DNA of 64,000 nt from Stomorhina lunata (lineage: Eukaryota; Arthropoda; Insecta; Diptera; Rhiniidae): NCBI GenBank assembly GCA_933228675.1, contig OW121740.1, positions 157,874,691-157,938,690 of the forward strand. The letters are read 5' to 3'. The notes below the pieces were generated by a model. It did no database searches and had not been told where the DNA came from. It worked only from the letters and a program-made list of their open reading frames with translations. Shown piece by piece: positions 51,621 through 62,645 of the stretch. Numbering within the stretch: position 1 is the first letter of the stretch; every line of letters starts with the position of its first letter. Both the position numbers and the translations under genes were made by a program.

Positions 51621-53270
51621 AAAATTTTCTATATAAAATTTTTTATACCGAAAAATTTTCTATATAAAATTTTTATACCGAAAAATTTTCTATATAAAAT
51701 TTTTGTACCGAAACATTTTCTGTATAAAATTTTTATACCGAAAAAATTTCTATATAAAATTTTTATATTTTTATACCGAAAAATTTTCTATATAAAATTT
51801 TTATGCCGAAAAATTTTCTATATAAAATTTTTATACCGAAAAAATTTCTATATAAAATTTTTATACCGAAAAAATTTCTTATAAAATTTTTATGCCGAAA
51901 AAATTTCTATATAAAATTTTTATACCGAAAAATTTTCTATATAAAATTTTTATACTGATAACATATATAACATATATAACATTTTTATACCGAAAAATTT
52001 TTTAAATAAAATTTTTATACCGAACAATTTTTTAAATAAAATTTTTATACCGAAAAATTTTCTATATAAAATTTTTATACCGAAAAATATTCTATATAAA
52101 ATTTTTATGCCGAAAAATTTTCTATATAAAATTTTTATACCGAAAAATATTCTATATAAAATTTTTATGCCGAAAAAATTTCTATATAAAATTTTTATAC
52201 CGAAAAATATTCTATATAAAATTTTTATGCCGAAAAATTTTCTATATAAAATTTTTATACCAAAAAATTTTCTATATAAAATTTTTATACCGAAAAATTT
52301 TCTATATAAAATTTTTATACCGAAAAATTTTCTATATAAAATTTTTATACCGAAAAATTTTCTATATAAAATTTTTATACCGAAAAATTTTCTATATAAA
52401 ATTTTTATACCGAAAAATTTTCTATATAAAATTTTTATACCGCAAAATGTTCTATATAAAATTTTTATACCAAAAAATTTTCTATATAAAATTTTTGTAC
52501 TGAAAAATTTTTCTATATAACATTTTTATACCGAAAAATTTTTTAAATAAAATTTTTATACCGAAAAATTTTTTAAATAAAATTTTTATACCAAAAAATT
52601 TTCTATATAAAATTTTTATACCGAAAAATTTTCTATATAAAATTTTTATACCGAAAAAATTTTTATACCGAAAAATTTTCTATATAAAATTTTTATACCG
52701 AAAAATTTTCTATATAAAATTTTTATACCGAAAAATTTTCTATATAAAATTTGTATACCGAAAAATTTTCTATATAAAATTTTTATACCGAAAAATTTGC
52801 TATATAAAATTTTTATACCGAAAAATTTTCTATATAAAATTTTTATACCGAAAAATTTTTGATATAAAATGTTTATACCGAAAAATTTTTGATATAAAAT
52901 TTTAATAGCGAAAGATTTTCATATAAAATTTTTATATAAAATTTTTATACCGAATTTTTTTTTTTTTTATAAAATTTTTTTACCGAAAAATTTTCTACAT
53001 AAAAATTTGAAACCAAAAAAAATTTTCTATTTAAAATTTTTATAACAAAAAATTTTGTTTATTTACTAACGAAAAATTTTCTATATCAAATTTTGTCCGT
53101 AAAATTTTCTATATAAGATTTTGACCGAAAAATTTTCTTCTTAAAATTTTGACACAAAGTGTTTTTTTTGACCGAAAAATTTTCTATATACAATTTTAAC
53201 CAACAAATTTTTCATATACATTTTTTGACCTATAATTTTTTAAAATTTTTTTATTTTATACTGAAAAATT
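51621..53270. repeat. 30-bp array, TACCG linker
   Basis: About 50 units of TTTTTATACCGAAAAA plus TTTTCTATATAAAA, period 30. The core here is CTATAT, so it is less symmetric. The 30-bp period keeps frames open and yields spurious KNFLYKIFIP polypeptides. Confidence 0.95.
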
Positions 53271-54054
53271 TTAATTAAATCTCATCACAATTTAAATTTA
53301 ATAACTCCAATTTTTCTAATCCTCAAATTACTTAGTCTAAATATATCATTTTCACAGATTTATTGCCTTCAATCAATAAAATTAATCGAACGGATGAAAC
53401 TAATTAATAATTTTATGTTGATTTTGCAAAATTGAAATGACAAATTCTTATGACCAAATGCCGCTGGTTTGAGGTGAAGGGTAGATCGTTCGTTCGTTAG
53501 TTCGTCCGTCCGACCATCCGTCATACGCAGTGCGAGAAATAAATCAAAATTTTAATTAAATTGATTTGTTATTGTAAACATTTTGGTTTAATTGTATTAA
53601 CTACAAATTCAATTTGATGAAAAAAAAAACATACATTAATTATTACCACCAGCTTCATCATTAACAACAAACATCGACATCATTGTTGTTTATTTTTGTT
53701 GTTAGATGTTGTTGGTTTTTGTTGTTGTTGTTGTTGTTAATTACACCTTGATAAACCTGTTCAAAATGAGATTCTAAAACAAAAATTAAGAACAACAACA
53801 AAACAGAAACAATCACAAACAACATATTCTTTTCTTAATTTAAACGAACAACTCTTAGAAAAATACAACAACATCATGAACAATTTCAGCAACAACAACA
53901 CAACAAAAATATCGTTAAATTTAAAAACTTCTTACGCATGTTTAAAAACGCATTTATGCAATTAGTGCAAATGTTTTTAATTCTAATGCAGTCGTCAGTC
54001 ATTGTCAGGCACAGTGGGGTAGAAATAAAACACAAAGTGTTAAAAATATCATAC
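53271..54054. other. unique intronic sequence with TTG/AAC triplet runs
   Basis: TTGTTGTTGTTGTTGTT near 53723 is followed by AACAACAACA runs at 53790-53900, so the region can fold back on itself. A GTTCGTTCGTTAGTTCGTCC simple tract lies at 53489-53510. No exon seen. Confidence 0.4.
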
Positions 54055-54319
54055 AAAAGTTATCGCTAAATTTCTTTCTTGATAAATAGAGAAACATGCT
54101 ATTTCTATAGAAAAGTTATCTATATGTTTCTATTTCTATAGAGAAGTAATCGATAACTTTCTATTTCTATAAAAAAGTCATCAATAACTGTTTATTACCA
54201 TAGAAAAGTTATCGATTACTTCCGATTTCTATAAAAAAAATTGTCGATAACTTTCTATTTCTACAGAAAAGTTATCGATAACTTTCTATTTCTATAAAAA
54301 ATAATAAATAACTTTCTAT
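54055..54319. repeat. short TATCGATA array, orientation B
   Basis: About eight units of AGTTATCGATAACTTTC plus TATTTCTATAG, decayed. Confidence 0.85.
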
Positions 54320-57260
54320 AAAAATAAATATTTCTTTAAAGAAAATGTTATCCTATTTAAAATTTTCCATGAGAATATTTTGTAGAGAAAATTTTTGGTT
54401 ATAAGAATTTTTCTATAAAAAATTATTCATTATAAAATTTTTCGTCATAAAAATATTCTATAGAAAATTTTTCATTATCAAAAGTTTTTCTACAGAAAAT
54501 TTTTTGTTATTAAAAATTTTACTATAGAAAATTTTTCGTTATGGAAAACTTTCTATAGAAAATTTTTCGTTATTAAAAATTTTTCTATAGTAAATTTTTT
54601 CGTTATGATAAATTTTTCGTTATTCAAAATTTTTCTTTAGAAAATTTTTGGTTACTCAAAATTTTTTTTTAGAAAATTTCTCGTAATTAAAAATTTTTCT
54701 ATAGAAGAGTTTTTGTGATTAAAAATTTTTCTTTAGAATTTTTTTCGTTAGTAAAAATTTTTCTTTAAAAAATTGGTCGTTATTTAAAATTTTTCTAGAA
54801 AATTTTTCGTCACTAAAAATTTTTCTATTGAAAATTTTTCGTTATTAAAAATATTTCCATAGAAAATTTTTCGTTACTAAAAAATTTTTCTATACAAGAT
54901 TTTTCGTTAGAAAAAATTTTCCGTGCAAAATTTTTCTATATCAAAAATTTTTTTATTGAAAATTTTTCGTTATTAAAAATTTTTTTATAGCAAATTTATT
55001 CGTTATTCAAAATTTTTCGTTATTCAAAATTTTTCTATAGAAAATTTCTCGTAATTAAAAATTTTTCGATAGAAGATTTTTTGTGATTAAAAATATTTCT
55101 TTAGAATTTTTTTTCGTTAGTAAAAATTTTTCTTTAAAAAATTGGTCGTTATTTAAAATTTTTCTATTGAAAATATGTCGTCATAAAACATTTTTCTCTA
55201 GAAAATTTTTCGTCATTAAAAATTTTTCTATTGAAAATTTTTCGTTATTAAAAATATTTCTATAGAGAATTTTTCGTTACTAAAAAGTTTTTCTATACAA
55301 AATTTTTCGCTAGAAAAAATTTTTCTGTGCAAAATTTTTCTGTATCAAAATTTTTTTATTGAAAATTTTTCGTTATCAAAATATTTTTCTATAGAAAATT
55401 TTTTGTTATTAAAAATTTTTCTATAGTAAATTTTTTCGTTATTCAAAATTTTTCTATAGAAAATTTCTCGTAATTAAAAATTTTTCGATAGAAGATTTTT
55501 TTGTGATTAAAAATATTTCTTTATAATTTTTTTCGTTAGTAACAATTTTTCTTTAAAAAAATTGGTCGTTATTTAAAATTGTTCTATAGAAAATATGTCG
55601 TTATTAAACATTTTTATTATAAATTTTTCTATAGAAAATTTTTTGATATTAAAAATGTTTCTATAGAAAATTTTTCGTTACTAAAAAATTTTTCGATAGA
55701 AAAAATTTTTCTATACAAAAGTTTTCTTTATCAAAAATTTTTTATTGAAAATTTTTCGTTATTAAAAAATTTTCTATAAAAAATTTGCTATTAAAAAATT
55801 TTCTATAAAAAATTTTTCGTTATTAAAATTTTTTCTTTTTAAAAAAGATTTTTCTATAGAAAATTTTCTTGATTTATAATTTTTCTATAGAAAATTTTTC
55901 GTTATTAAAAATTTTTTTTATAGAAATTTTTTCGTTATTAAAAATTTTGTGTTATTAAAAATTTTTCAATCCAAAATTTTTTGTTATCAAAAATTTTTTT
56001 TGTAAAAATTTTTGCTATTAAAAATTTATCTATAGAAAATTTTTTTTTATTAATTTATTTCATTATTAAAAATTTTCTAAAAAAAAATTTTTTGTTATTA
56101 AAAATGTTTCTATAGAAAATTTTCCGTTACCTAAAAATTTTTTTGTTAAAAAAAAATTTTCTATACAAAAGTTTTCTCTATCAAAAATTTTTTATTGAAA
56201 ATTTTTCGTTATTAAAAAATTTTCTATAAACTATTTTTTGTTATTAAAAAATTTTCTATAAAAAATTTTTCGTTATTAATATTTTTTCTTTTTAAAAAAG
56301 ATTTTTCTATAGACAATTTTTCGTTATTAACAATTTTTCTATAGAAAATTTTTCGTTATTAAAAATTTTTGTTATTAAAAATTTTTCAATCCAAAATTTT
56401 TTGTTATTAAAAATTTTTCTGTAAAAATTTTCGTTATTAAAAATTTATCTATAGAAAATTGTTCATTATTAATTTATTTCATTATTAAAAATTTTCTATA
56501 GAAAGTGTTTTGTTATTAAAATTTTTTCTATAGAATTTTTTCGTTGCTGCAAATTTTTCTATAGAAAATTTTTTGTTATTAAAAAATTTACTACAGAAAT
56601 TTTTTCGTTATTCAAAATTTTTCTATAGAAAATTTTTCGTTATTAAAAATTTTTCTATAGACAATTTTTGGCTATAAAAAATTATTCTTAAGAAAATTTT
56701 TCGTTTTTAAAAATTTTTCTATAGAAAATTTTTTGTTATTAAAAATTTTTCTATAGAAAATTTTTTGTTATTAAAAATTTTTCTATAGAAAATTTTATGT
56801 TATTAAAAATGTTTCTATAAAAAATTTTTCGTTATTTAAAATTTTTCTATCAGAAAATTTTTCGTTATTTGAAATTTTTCTTAAAAAAATTTCTGTTTTT
56901 AAAAATTTTTCTATAGAAAATTTTTCTTTATTAAAAATTTTTCGTTATTAAAAATTTTTCTATAGAAAATTTTTTGTTATTAAAAAATTTTCTATAGAAA
57001 ATTTTTCATTATTTAAAAGTTGTTATCATAAAATTTTTCGTTATTTGAAATTTTTCTTAAAAAAAATTTTTGTTTTTAAAAATTTTTCATTTTTAGAAAT
57101 TTTTCTTTAGAAAATTTTTCGTTATAAAAATTTTTCTATAGAAAATTTTTCGTTATTCAAAATTTTTTTTCGAAAATTGTTCTTTGTTAATTTTTTTTTA
57201 TAGTAAGTTTTGCGTTATTAAAAATTTTTCGTTACTTTGTCTTTCTATAGAAGATTTTGT
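54320..57260. repeat. CGTTATTA-linker core array, diverged
   Basis: About 90 units of TTTTTCGTTATTAAAAA plus the core. Long internal duplications: 54690-54900 repeats at 55050-55300 and again at 55470-55700, and 55700-56060 repeats at 56150-56500. Confidence 0.9.
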
Positions 57261-58680
57261 TTATTTAAAGTAGTTATAGACAATTTTCATAAGATTTTTA
57301 TTGGTTTTGTAATCACAAGACCCCACTGTGCGTTCAGTTTGGTGTGTCCATTGCTGCTAATTCTATTGCACTTTAAGTTTGGTATTTTTTTTTCTAATTT
57401 ATTCGATTCATTTATCAAAAAAAAAAGTCAAATGGACAGACCGACTACCTCAAAGACTCATTAATACTCGCAAATACTTACTTACGCATTAAGTTAAGTT
57501 TTAAGTTTTCAAAAAAAAAAAGTATTTTTTTCCAATTTGATAGACATAATTTTAACGCTTAATTATGTGTATCCGTTAATTTTTTTAAGATTTTGTTTTC
57601 GCTTAAAATTAAATAAATTCTAATCTAAAACCAACAGCAGCAGCTGAAGCTGAAGCTGAAGCCGAAGCCCCCCAGCTAAACAATCAGCCCAAGTCCAAGT
57701 CCGTGTCTGTGTGTCCGTCTGTCTGTCTAAGCCAAGTTAATGCAGGCAAGTAATTCATTTCATTCATTCGAGTGTGTAATTATCACACACGCAGGCACGC
57801 ACGTTTGATCGTATGATCTAGCGATCGTTTGGCTTGTTTGGATCAAACATTCTATTCTATTCCATTCCATTTGTTTCTGAAAACTTTAAGTTGGTCTTTT
57901 AATTTTAGTCACTTAGAAAAATATTTAGTTATTTCAGTTACTCTCAGTCAATTTGTGTAGAAATATTTTCGAAATTTATATTTTAGTATTTTTTTTTTTC
58001 TTCTAAATAATTTTTTGTACTTTTGTCGTTTTACTTATTTTTGCGTAAATCCGTTTATTTTTCAAGTTTTAACAAGTTTAACGTTTATTTTTTTTCTATT
58101 TATTTGTCTTTCTCATTTGGTCTTGAAGGTCAAGTGATTTGATCTTTTTTTCGAAATAAAATCAAGTCAAAGCTAAAAAAAATATGTAGGTTAAACGGCT
58201 TAAGGGCTGGATTTTGGAACAAAACATTTTGCTACAATTTAAAATTTAATTGTTCACAAAATTATTTGTTAAATGCTGAATAATAAGATAATTGTTTTGT
58301 GCAATTTTTTCAAAGATATTAGAACGTCTTTTTGTTAACAATTTAAAAAAAAAAACTTAACAAAATTTATAACAATTTTAAATGATTTATAACTTTTTTT
58401 CTTTGCAGAAATTTATTTCAAAAATTTGTTTAAATATCATAAATGGTAAGTCTAAACGCCTTTTTGAAAAAAATTACAATTAAATGACCTCAATAGGTCA
58501 CTTAATTGTCCCTCTATTAAGTTTAAATTCAACACTTCACTTGATCACTTGATCGTTTTACATTTGCAATTATTTGCTTTAAATAACTTACAGGGTTAAA
58601 TCGCTAAAGATGACATTTAAAAAAACTCCTATTCACTTAATTCATATTTAGATAAAATTGAAAAGTTTCAAATATAAATA
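57261..58680. other. unique intronic island
   Basis: The longest relatively GC-containing non-repeat island in the intron. It includes GCAGCAGCTGAAGCTGAAGC (57639-57658), CCGTCTGTCTGTC (57714-57726) and GATCTAGCGATCG (57815-57827). It could hold an enhancer or alternative 5' exon, but nothing decisive is visible. Confidence 0.4.
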
Positions 58681-58706
58681 TTAGGTGGTCCCAAAAGTAA
58701 TTTCGA
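58681..58706 (+). mobile_element. mariner-type terminal repeat remnant
   Basis: TTAGGTGGTCCCAAAAGTAA resembles the terminal inverted repeat of irritans/cecropia-type mariners (TTAGGT-G-C-CAAAAGTAAT) and is preceded by TA, the usual target. Within a few bases it passes into a core-palindrome array, so the rest of the element is missing. Confidence 0.5.
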
Positions 58707-61035
58707 TATTAAAAATTTTTTGTTATTAATAACTAAAAATTTTCTATAGAAAAATTTTTAATAAACAAAAATTTTCTATAGAAAATTTTCTATTAACTAA
58801 AAATATATTAAACTTTCTATAGTAAATATTTTTTCTATAGGAAATTTTTCGTTTTTAAGAAATTTGCTATAGAAAAATTTTTAATAACTAAAAATTTTCC
58901 ATATTTTTTAATAAGGAAAATTTTTTGGTTGTTAAAATATTTTTTGTAGAAAATTTTTCTTTATTTTGATAAACCTTTTTAAAAATTTTTCGTTATTAAA
59001 AAAATTTTCCATGGACAAATTTTCCTTATTTTGGTTATTAAAAAAAATTTCTATAAAAAATTTTTGGTTATTAAAAAATATCTATAGAAAATTTTTGTTT
59101 ATTAAAAAATTTCTTTAGAAAATTTTTGGTTATTAAAAAATTTTCTATAGAAATTTTTTGTTTATTATTAGAAAATATTTTAATAACGAAAAATTTTCTA
59201 TAGAAATTTTTTTAATAACGAAAAATTTTCCATAGAAAATTTTTTTAATAACGAAAAATTGTCTGTAGAAAATTTTTTAACAACCAAAAATTTTCTATAG
59301 AACCAAAAAATTTCTACAGAAAATATTTGCTTATAAAAAATTTTTCTATAGAAAATTTTTCGTTATTAAAAAAATTTTCTTTAGAAAATTTTCTAAAAAA
59401 ATTTTTCGTTATTAAAAAAATGTCTATAGAAAATTGTTGGTTATTAAACATTTTCTATAGAAAATTTTTGGTTATAAAAAATTTTTCTACAGAAAATTTT
59501 TCTTTATTTAAAATTTTCGTTATTAAAAAATTTTCTATAGAAAATTTTTCTTAATTAAAAAATTTTCTATAGAAAATTTTTGATTATTAAAAAATTTTCT
59601 GTAGTAAATTTTTAATTATTAAAAAATTTTCTATAGAAAATTTTTCTTATTAAAAAATTTTCTATAGAATTTTTGGTTATTAAACATCTTCTATAGAAAA
59701 TTTTTGGTTATAAAAAATTTTTCTATAGAAAATTTTTCTTTATTTAAAATTTTTCGTTATTAAAAAAATTTCTATAGAAAATTTTCTTTAGAAAATTTTT
59801 CGTTATTAAAAAATTTTCTATAGAAAATGTTTCGTTATTAAAAAATTTTCTATAGAAAATTTTTCGTTATTAAAAAATTTTCTATAGAAAATTTTTCGTT
59901 ATTAAAAAATTTTCTATAGAAAATTTTTCGTTATTAAAAAATTTTCTATAGAAAATTTTTCGTTATTAAAAAATTTTCTATAGAAAATTTGTCGTTATTA
60001 AAAAATTTTCTATAGAAAATTGTTCGTTATTAAAAAATTTTCTATAGAAAATTGTTCGTTATTCAAAAATTTTCTATAGAAAATTTTTTGTTACTTAAAA
60101 TTATTCTATAGAAAATTTTTCGTTATTAAAATTTTTTTTTTTAGATTTTTCGTTATTAAAAAATGTCCTTAGATTTTTCGTTATTAAAAATTTTTCTATA
60201 GAAAATTATTCGTTATTAAAAAATTTTTCGTTTTTTAGAACTTTTCGATTTAAAATTTTTGTATTAAAAAATGGTCGTTATTAAAAAATTTTCTACAGAA
60301 AATTTTTCGTTATTAAAAAATGTTTTTATAGAAAATTTTTCGTTATTAAAAAGTTTTCTATTAAAAATATTTCGTTATTAAAAAATTTTCTATAGAAAAT
60401 TTATCGTTATTAAAAAATTTTTCTCTAAAAAATTTTTCGTTATTAAAAATTTTTCTATAGAAAATTTTTCGTTATTAAAAATTTTTCTATAGAAAATTTG
60501 TTATTAAAAAATTTTCTATAGAAAATTTTTCTATAGAAAATTTTTCGTTATTAAAAATTTTTCGTTATTTAAAACTTTCTTTAGAACATTTTTCGTTATT
60601 AAAAAATTTTCTATAGAAAATTTTTTGTTACTTAAAATTATTCTATAGAAAATTTTTCGTTATTTAAAATTATTCTATAGAAAATTTTTCGTTATTTAAA
60701 ATTAATCTGTAGAAAATTTTTCGTTATTAAAAGTTTTTTTTGATAGAAAATTTTTCGTTATTAAAATTTTTTCTGAAGAAAATTTTTGGTTATTAAAAAT
60801 TTTTTCTATAGAAAATTTTTTGTTATTTAAAATTCTTCGTTATAAAAAATTTTTCTGTAGAAAATTTTTGTTATTTAAAATTCTTCGTTATAAAAAATTT
60901 TTCTGTAGAAAATTTTTGTTATTTAAACATTTTCTATACAAAATTTTCTGTAGAATATTTTTAGTTATTAAAAATTTTTCTATAGACAATTTTTGCTTAT
61001 TAAAAATTTTTCTATAGAAAATTTTTGGTTATTAA
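58707..61035. repeat. CGTTATTA-linker core array near exon 1
   Basis: About 72 units. The left part (to about 59330) mixes both orientations (TAATAACG units at 59170-59270). 59830-60060 is a run of near-identical 31-bp units. Confidence 0.9.
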
Positions 61036-61258
61036 AAATTACTCTTCGAACAACCCAATAAAAATAAGTAAATAATTGTATAATGGCCATCATTATGATT
61101 GTTTATGGTTTTATTTATTATTTTTAATAATAATGATTGTTAAATGTTTTTGTTTTTTTTTGTTGATTTTCATAAAGAGATCAATCATTTTAATGCGTTA
61201 TTATAAATTTATTTCTTAACAAATAAAATCAAATACAAAATCGATTATCCAAACTCAC

Positions 61259-61450
61259 CTGAGCCAATGTGGCCACAGTTAAGCCGAAAGTAAAGGCTAT
61301 TTGCGGTACTGTGGGCTGATAATCGGTACCGCCTGTACAACTGCCAACACCTATGACTACCAAGAAAAAGGTACCCACCAATTCGGCTAACAATTGGCGC
61401 CAGATCTTTTTGTTGTCCGTGATATCTCTAACACCAACCATGGCTGACAT
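61259..61450 (-). CDS. Drip: Drip aquaporin, coding exon 1 (residues 1-64)
   Basis: The first coding exon begins MSAMVGVRDITDNKKIW, followed by transmembrane helix 1 (about residues 15-38, containing AELVGTFFLVVIGVGS) and helix 2 (about 48-64, IAFTFGLTVATLAQ). Phe55 in TFGL matches the aromatic filter Phe of AQP1. The exon ends exactly after a Gln codon with donor CAG|GTGAGT. ATG at 61450 is chosen as the first in-frame Met; a second Met at codon 4 is possible. Two bases upstream is a strong acceptor with a long pyrimidine tract (CTCACTCTCTACAG), so an upstream exon could extend the N-terminus, as in some fly isoforms. The loop between helices 1 and 2 (residues 37-48, CTGGTDYQPTVP) is longer than the Drosophila form as I remember it. 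Confidence 0.93.
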
Positions 61451-61452
61451 AT

Positions 61453-61486
61453 CTGTAGAGAGTGAGAAAAAGAGTAAAAAAGGGGG
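61453..61486 (-). promoter_or_regulatory. strong splice acceptor upstream of Drip exon 1
   Basis: Read on the minus strand, a pyrimidine-rich tract containing CCCCCTTTTTT and TCTCACTCTCTACAG ends in AG two bases before the first ATG. This is among the strongest acceptors in the window. It implies a spliced 5' leader, with the promoter either above 61.49 kb or outside the window. Confidence 0.7.
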
Positions 61487-61689
61487 ATGTTTAATTAACT
61501 ATTTTAGTTTTATTTAATAAATTTTATCTATTTAAGTACTTAATACAAGTACATGAGTACTTTTTTAAAATAACATGTTTGTTTAACAGCAAATTTTGAA
61601 GTGTAACAGTAAATAGATAGTAAATTTGCAGAGTGATTAAGGTGACCAGGTGACTTTTTTTGGGAAAACCTAAAACGGTTATTTTCTAA
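61487..61689. other. unique sequence upstream of Drip exon 1
   Basis: AT-rich and probably 5' intron. No promoter elements can be assigned. Confidence 0.4.
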
Positions 61690-62645
61690 GGAAGACTTTG
61701 CTCGAAAACTTTCTATTTCCATAGAAAAGTTATCAACAACTTTCAAGTTTTACAGAAAATAAATCGGTAACTTAAAATTTCGAAAGAAAAGTTATCGATA
61801 ACTTTCTTTTTTTATAAAAAAGTTATCGATAAATTACTATTTCGATAGCTTTCTATTTTGATAGAAAAGTTATCGATAATTTTCTATTTCTATAGAAAAG
61901 TTATCGATAACTTTCAATTTCTTAAGAAAAGTTATCGATAACTTTATATTTCTATAGAAAAGTTATTGATAACTTTCCATTTTTTCAGAAAAGCTATTAA
62001 TAACATTCTGTTTCTATAGAGAAGTTATCAATAACTTTCTATTTCTATAGAAAAATTATCGATTACTTTCTATTTCTTGAGAAAAGATATTGATAACTTT
62101 CTTTTTCTATAGAAAAGTTATCGACAACATTATATTTTTCTGGAAATTTATCGATAACTTAATTTTTCTATAGAAAAGTTATCGATAACTTTCTATTTCT
62201 AAAAAAAAGTTATCGATAACTTTCTATTTCTAAAGAAAAGTTATCGATAACTTTCTATTTCTATAGAAAAATTATCGATTACTCTATATTTCTTTAGAAA
62301 AGATATTGATAACTTTTTTTTCTATAGAAAAGTTATCGATAACTTTATATTTTTCTGGAAATTTATCGATAACTAAATATTTTTATAGAAACGTTATCGA
62401 TAACTTTTAATTTCTATCTATACAGTTGTCGATAAATTTATATTTTTATAGAAAATTTATCGATAACTTTATATTTCTACAAAAAAGTTATCCATAAGTT
62501 TATATTTCTATAGAAAACTTATCGATAACTTTCTATTTCTAAGAAAAGCTATCGATAACTTTCTATTTCTTTAAAAATGTTATCGATAAATTTCTATTTC
62601 TATAGAGAAGTTATCGATAACTTTATATTTCTATTGAAAAATTAA
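61690..62645. repeat. TATCGATA array upstream of Drip coding start, orientation B
   Basis: About 30 units of AAAGTTATCGATAACTTT plus CTATTTCTATAG over 950 bp, beginning 240 bp upstream of the first Drip coding exon. Many units keep the full TATCGATA octamer. This is the largest of four such arrays. In Drosophila DREF and BEAF-32 bind this sequence near promoters and domain borders. Confidence 0.92.

Noticed and set aside
51585..52520. Open frames of 99 and 137 codons with KNFLYKIFIP repeats
   Set aside because: Same artefact in the TACCG-linker 30-bp array. Low-complexity Lys/Phe/Ile composition with no start context or splice signals.
57237..57464. 75-codon plus-strand frame at the edge of an array
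   Set aside because: It begins within array sequence and has no recognisable features.
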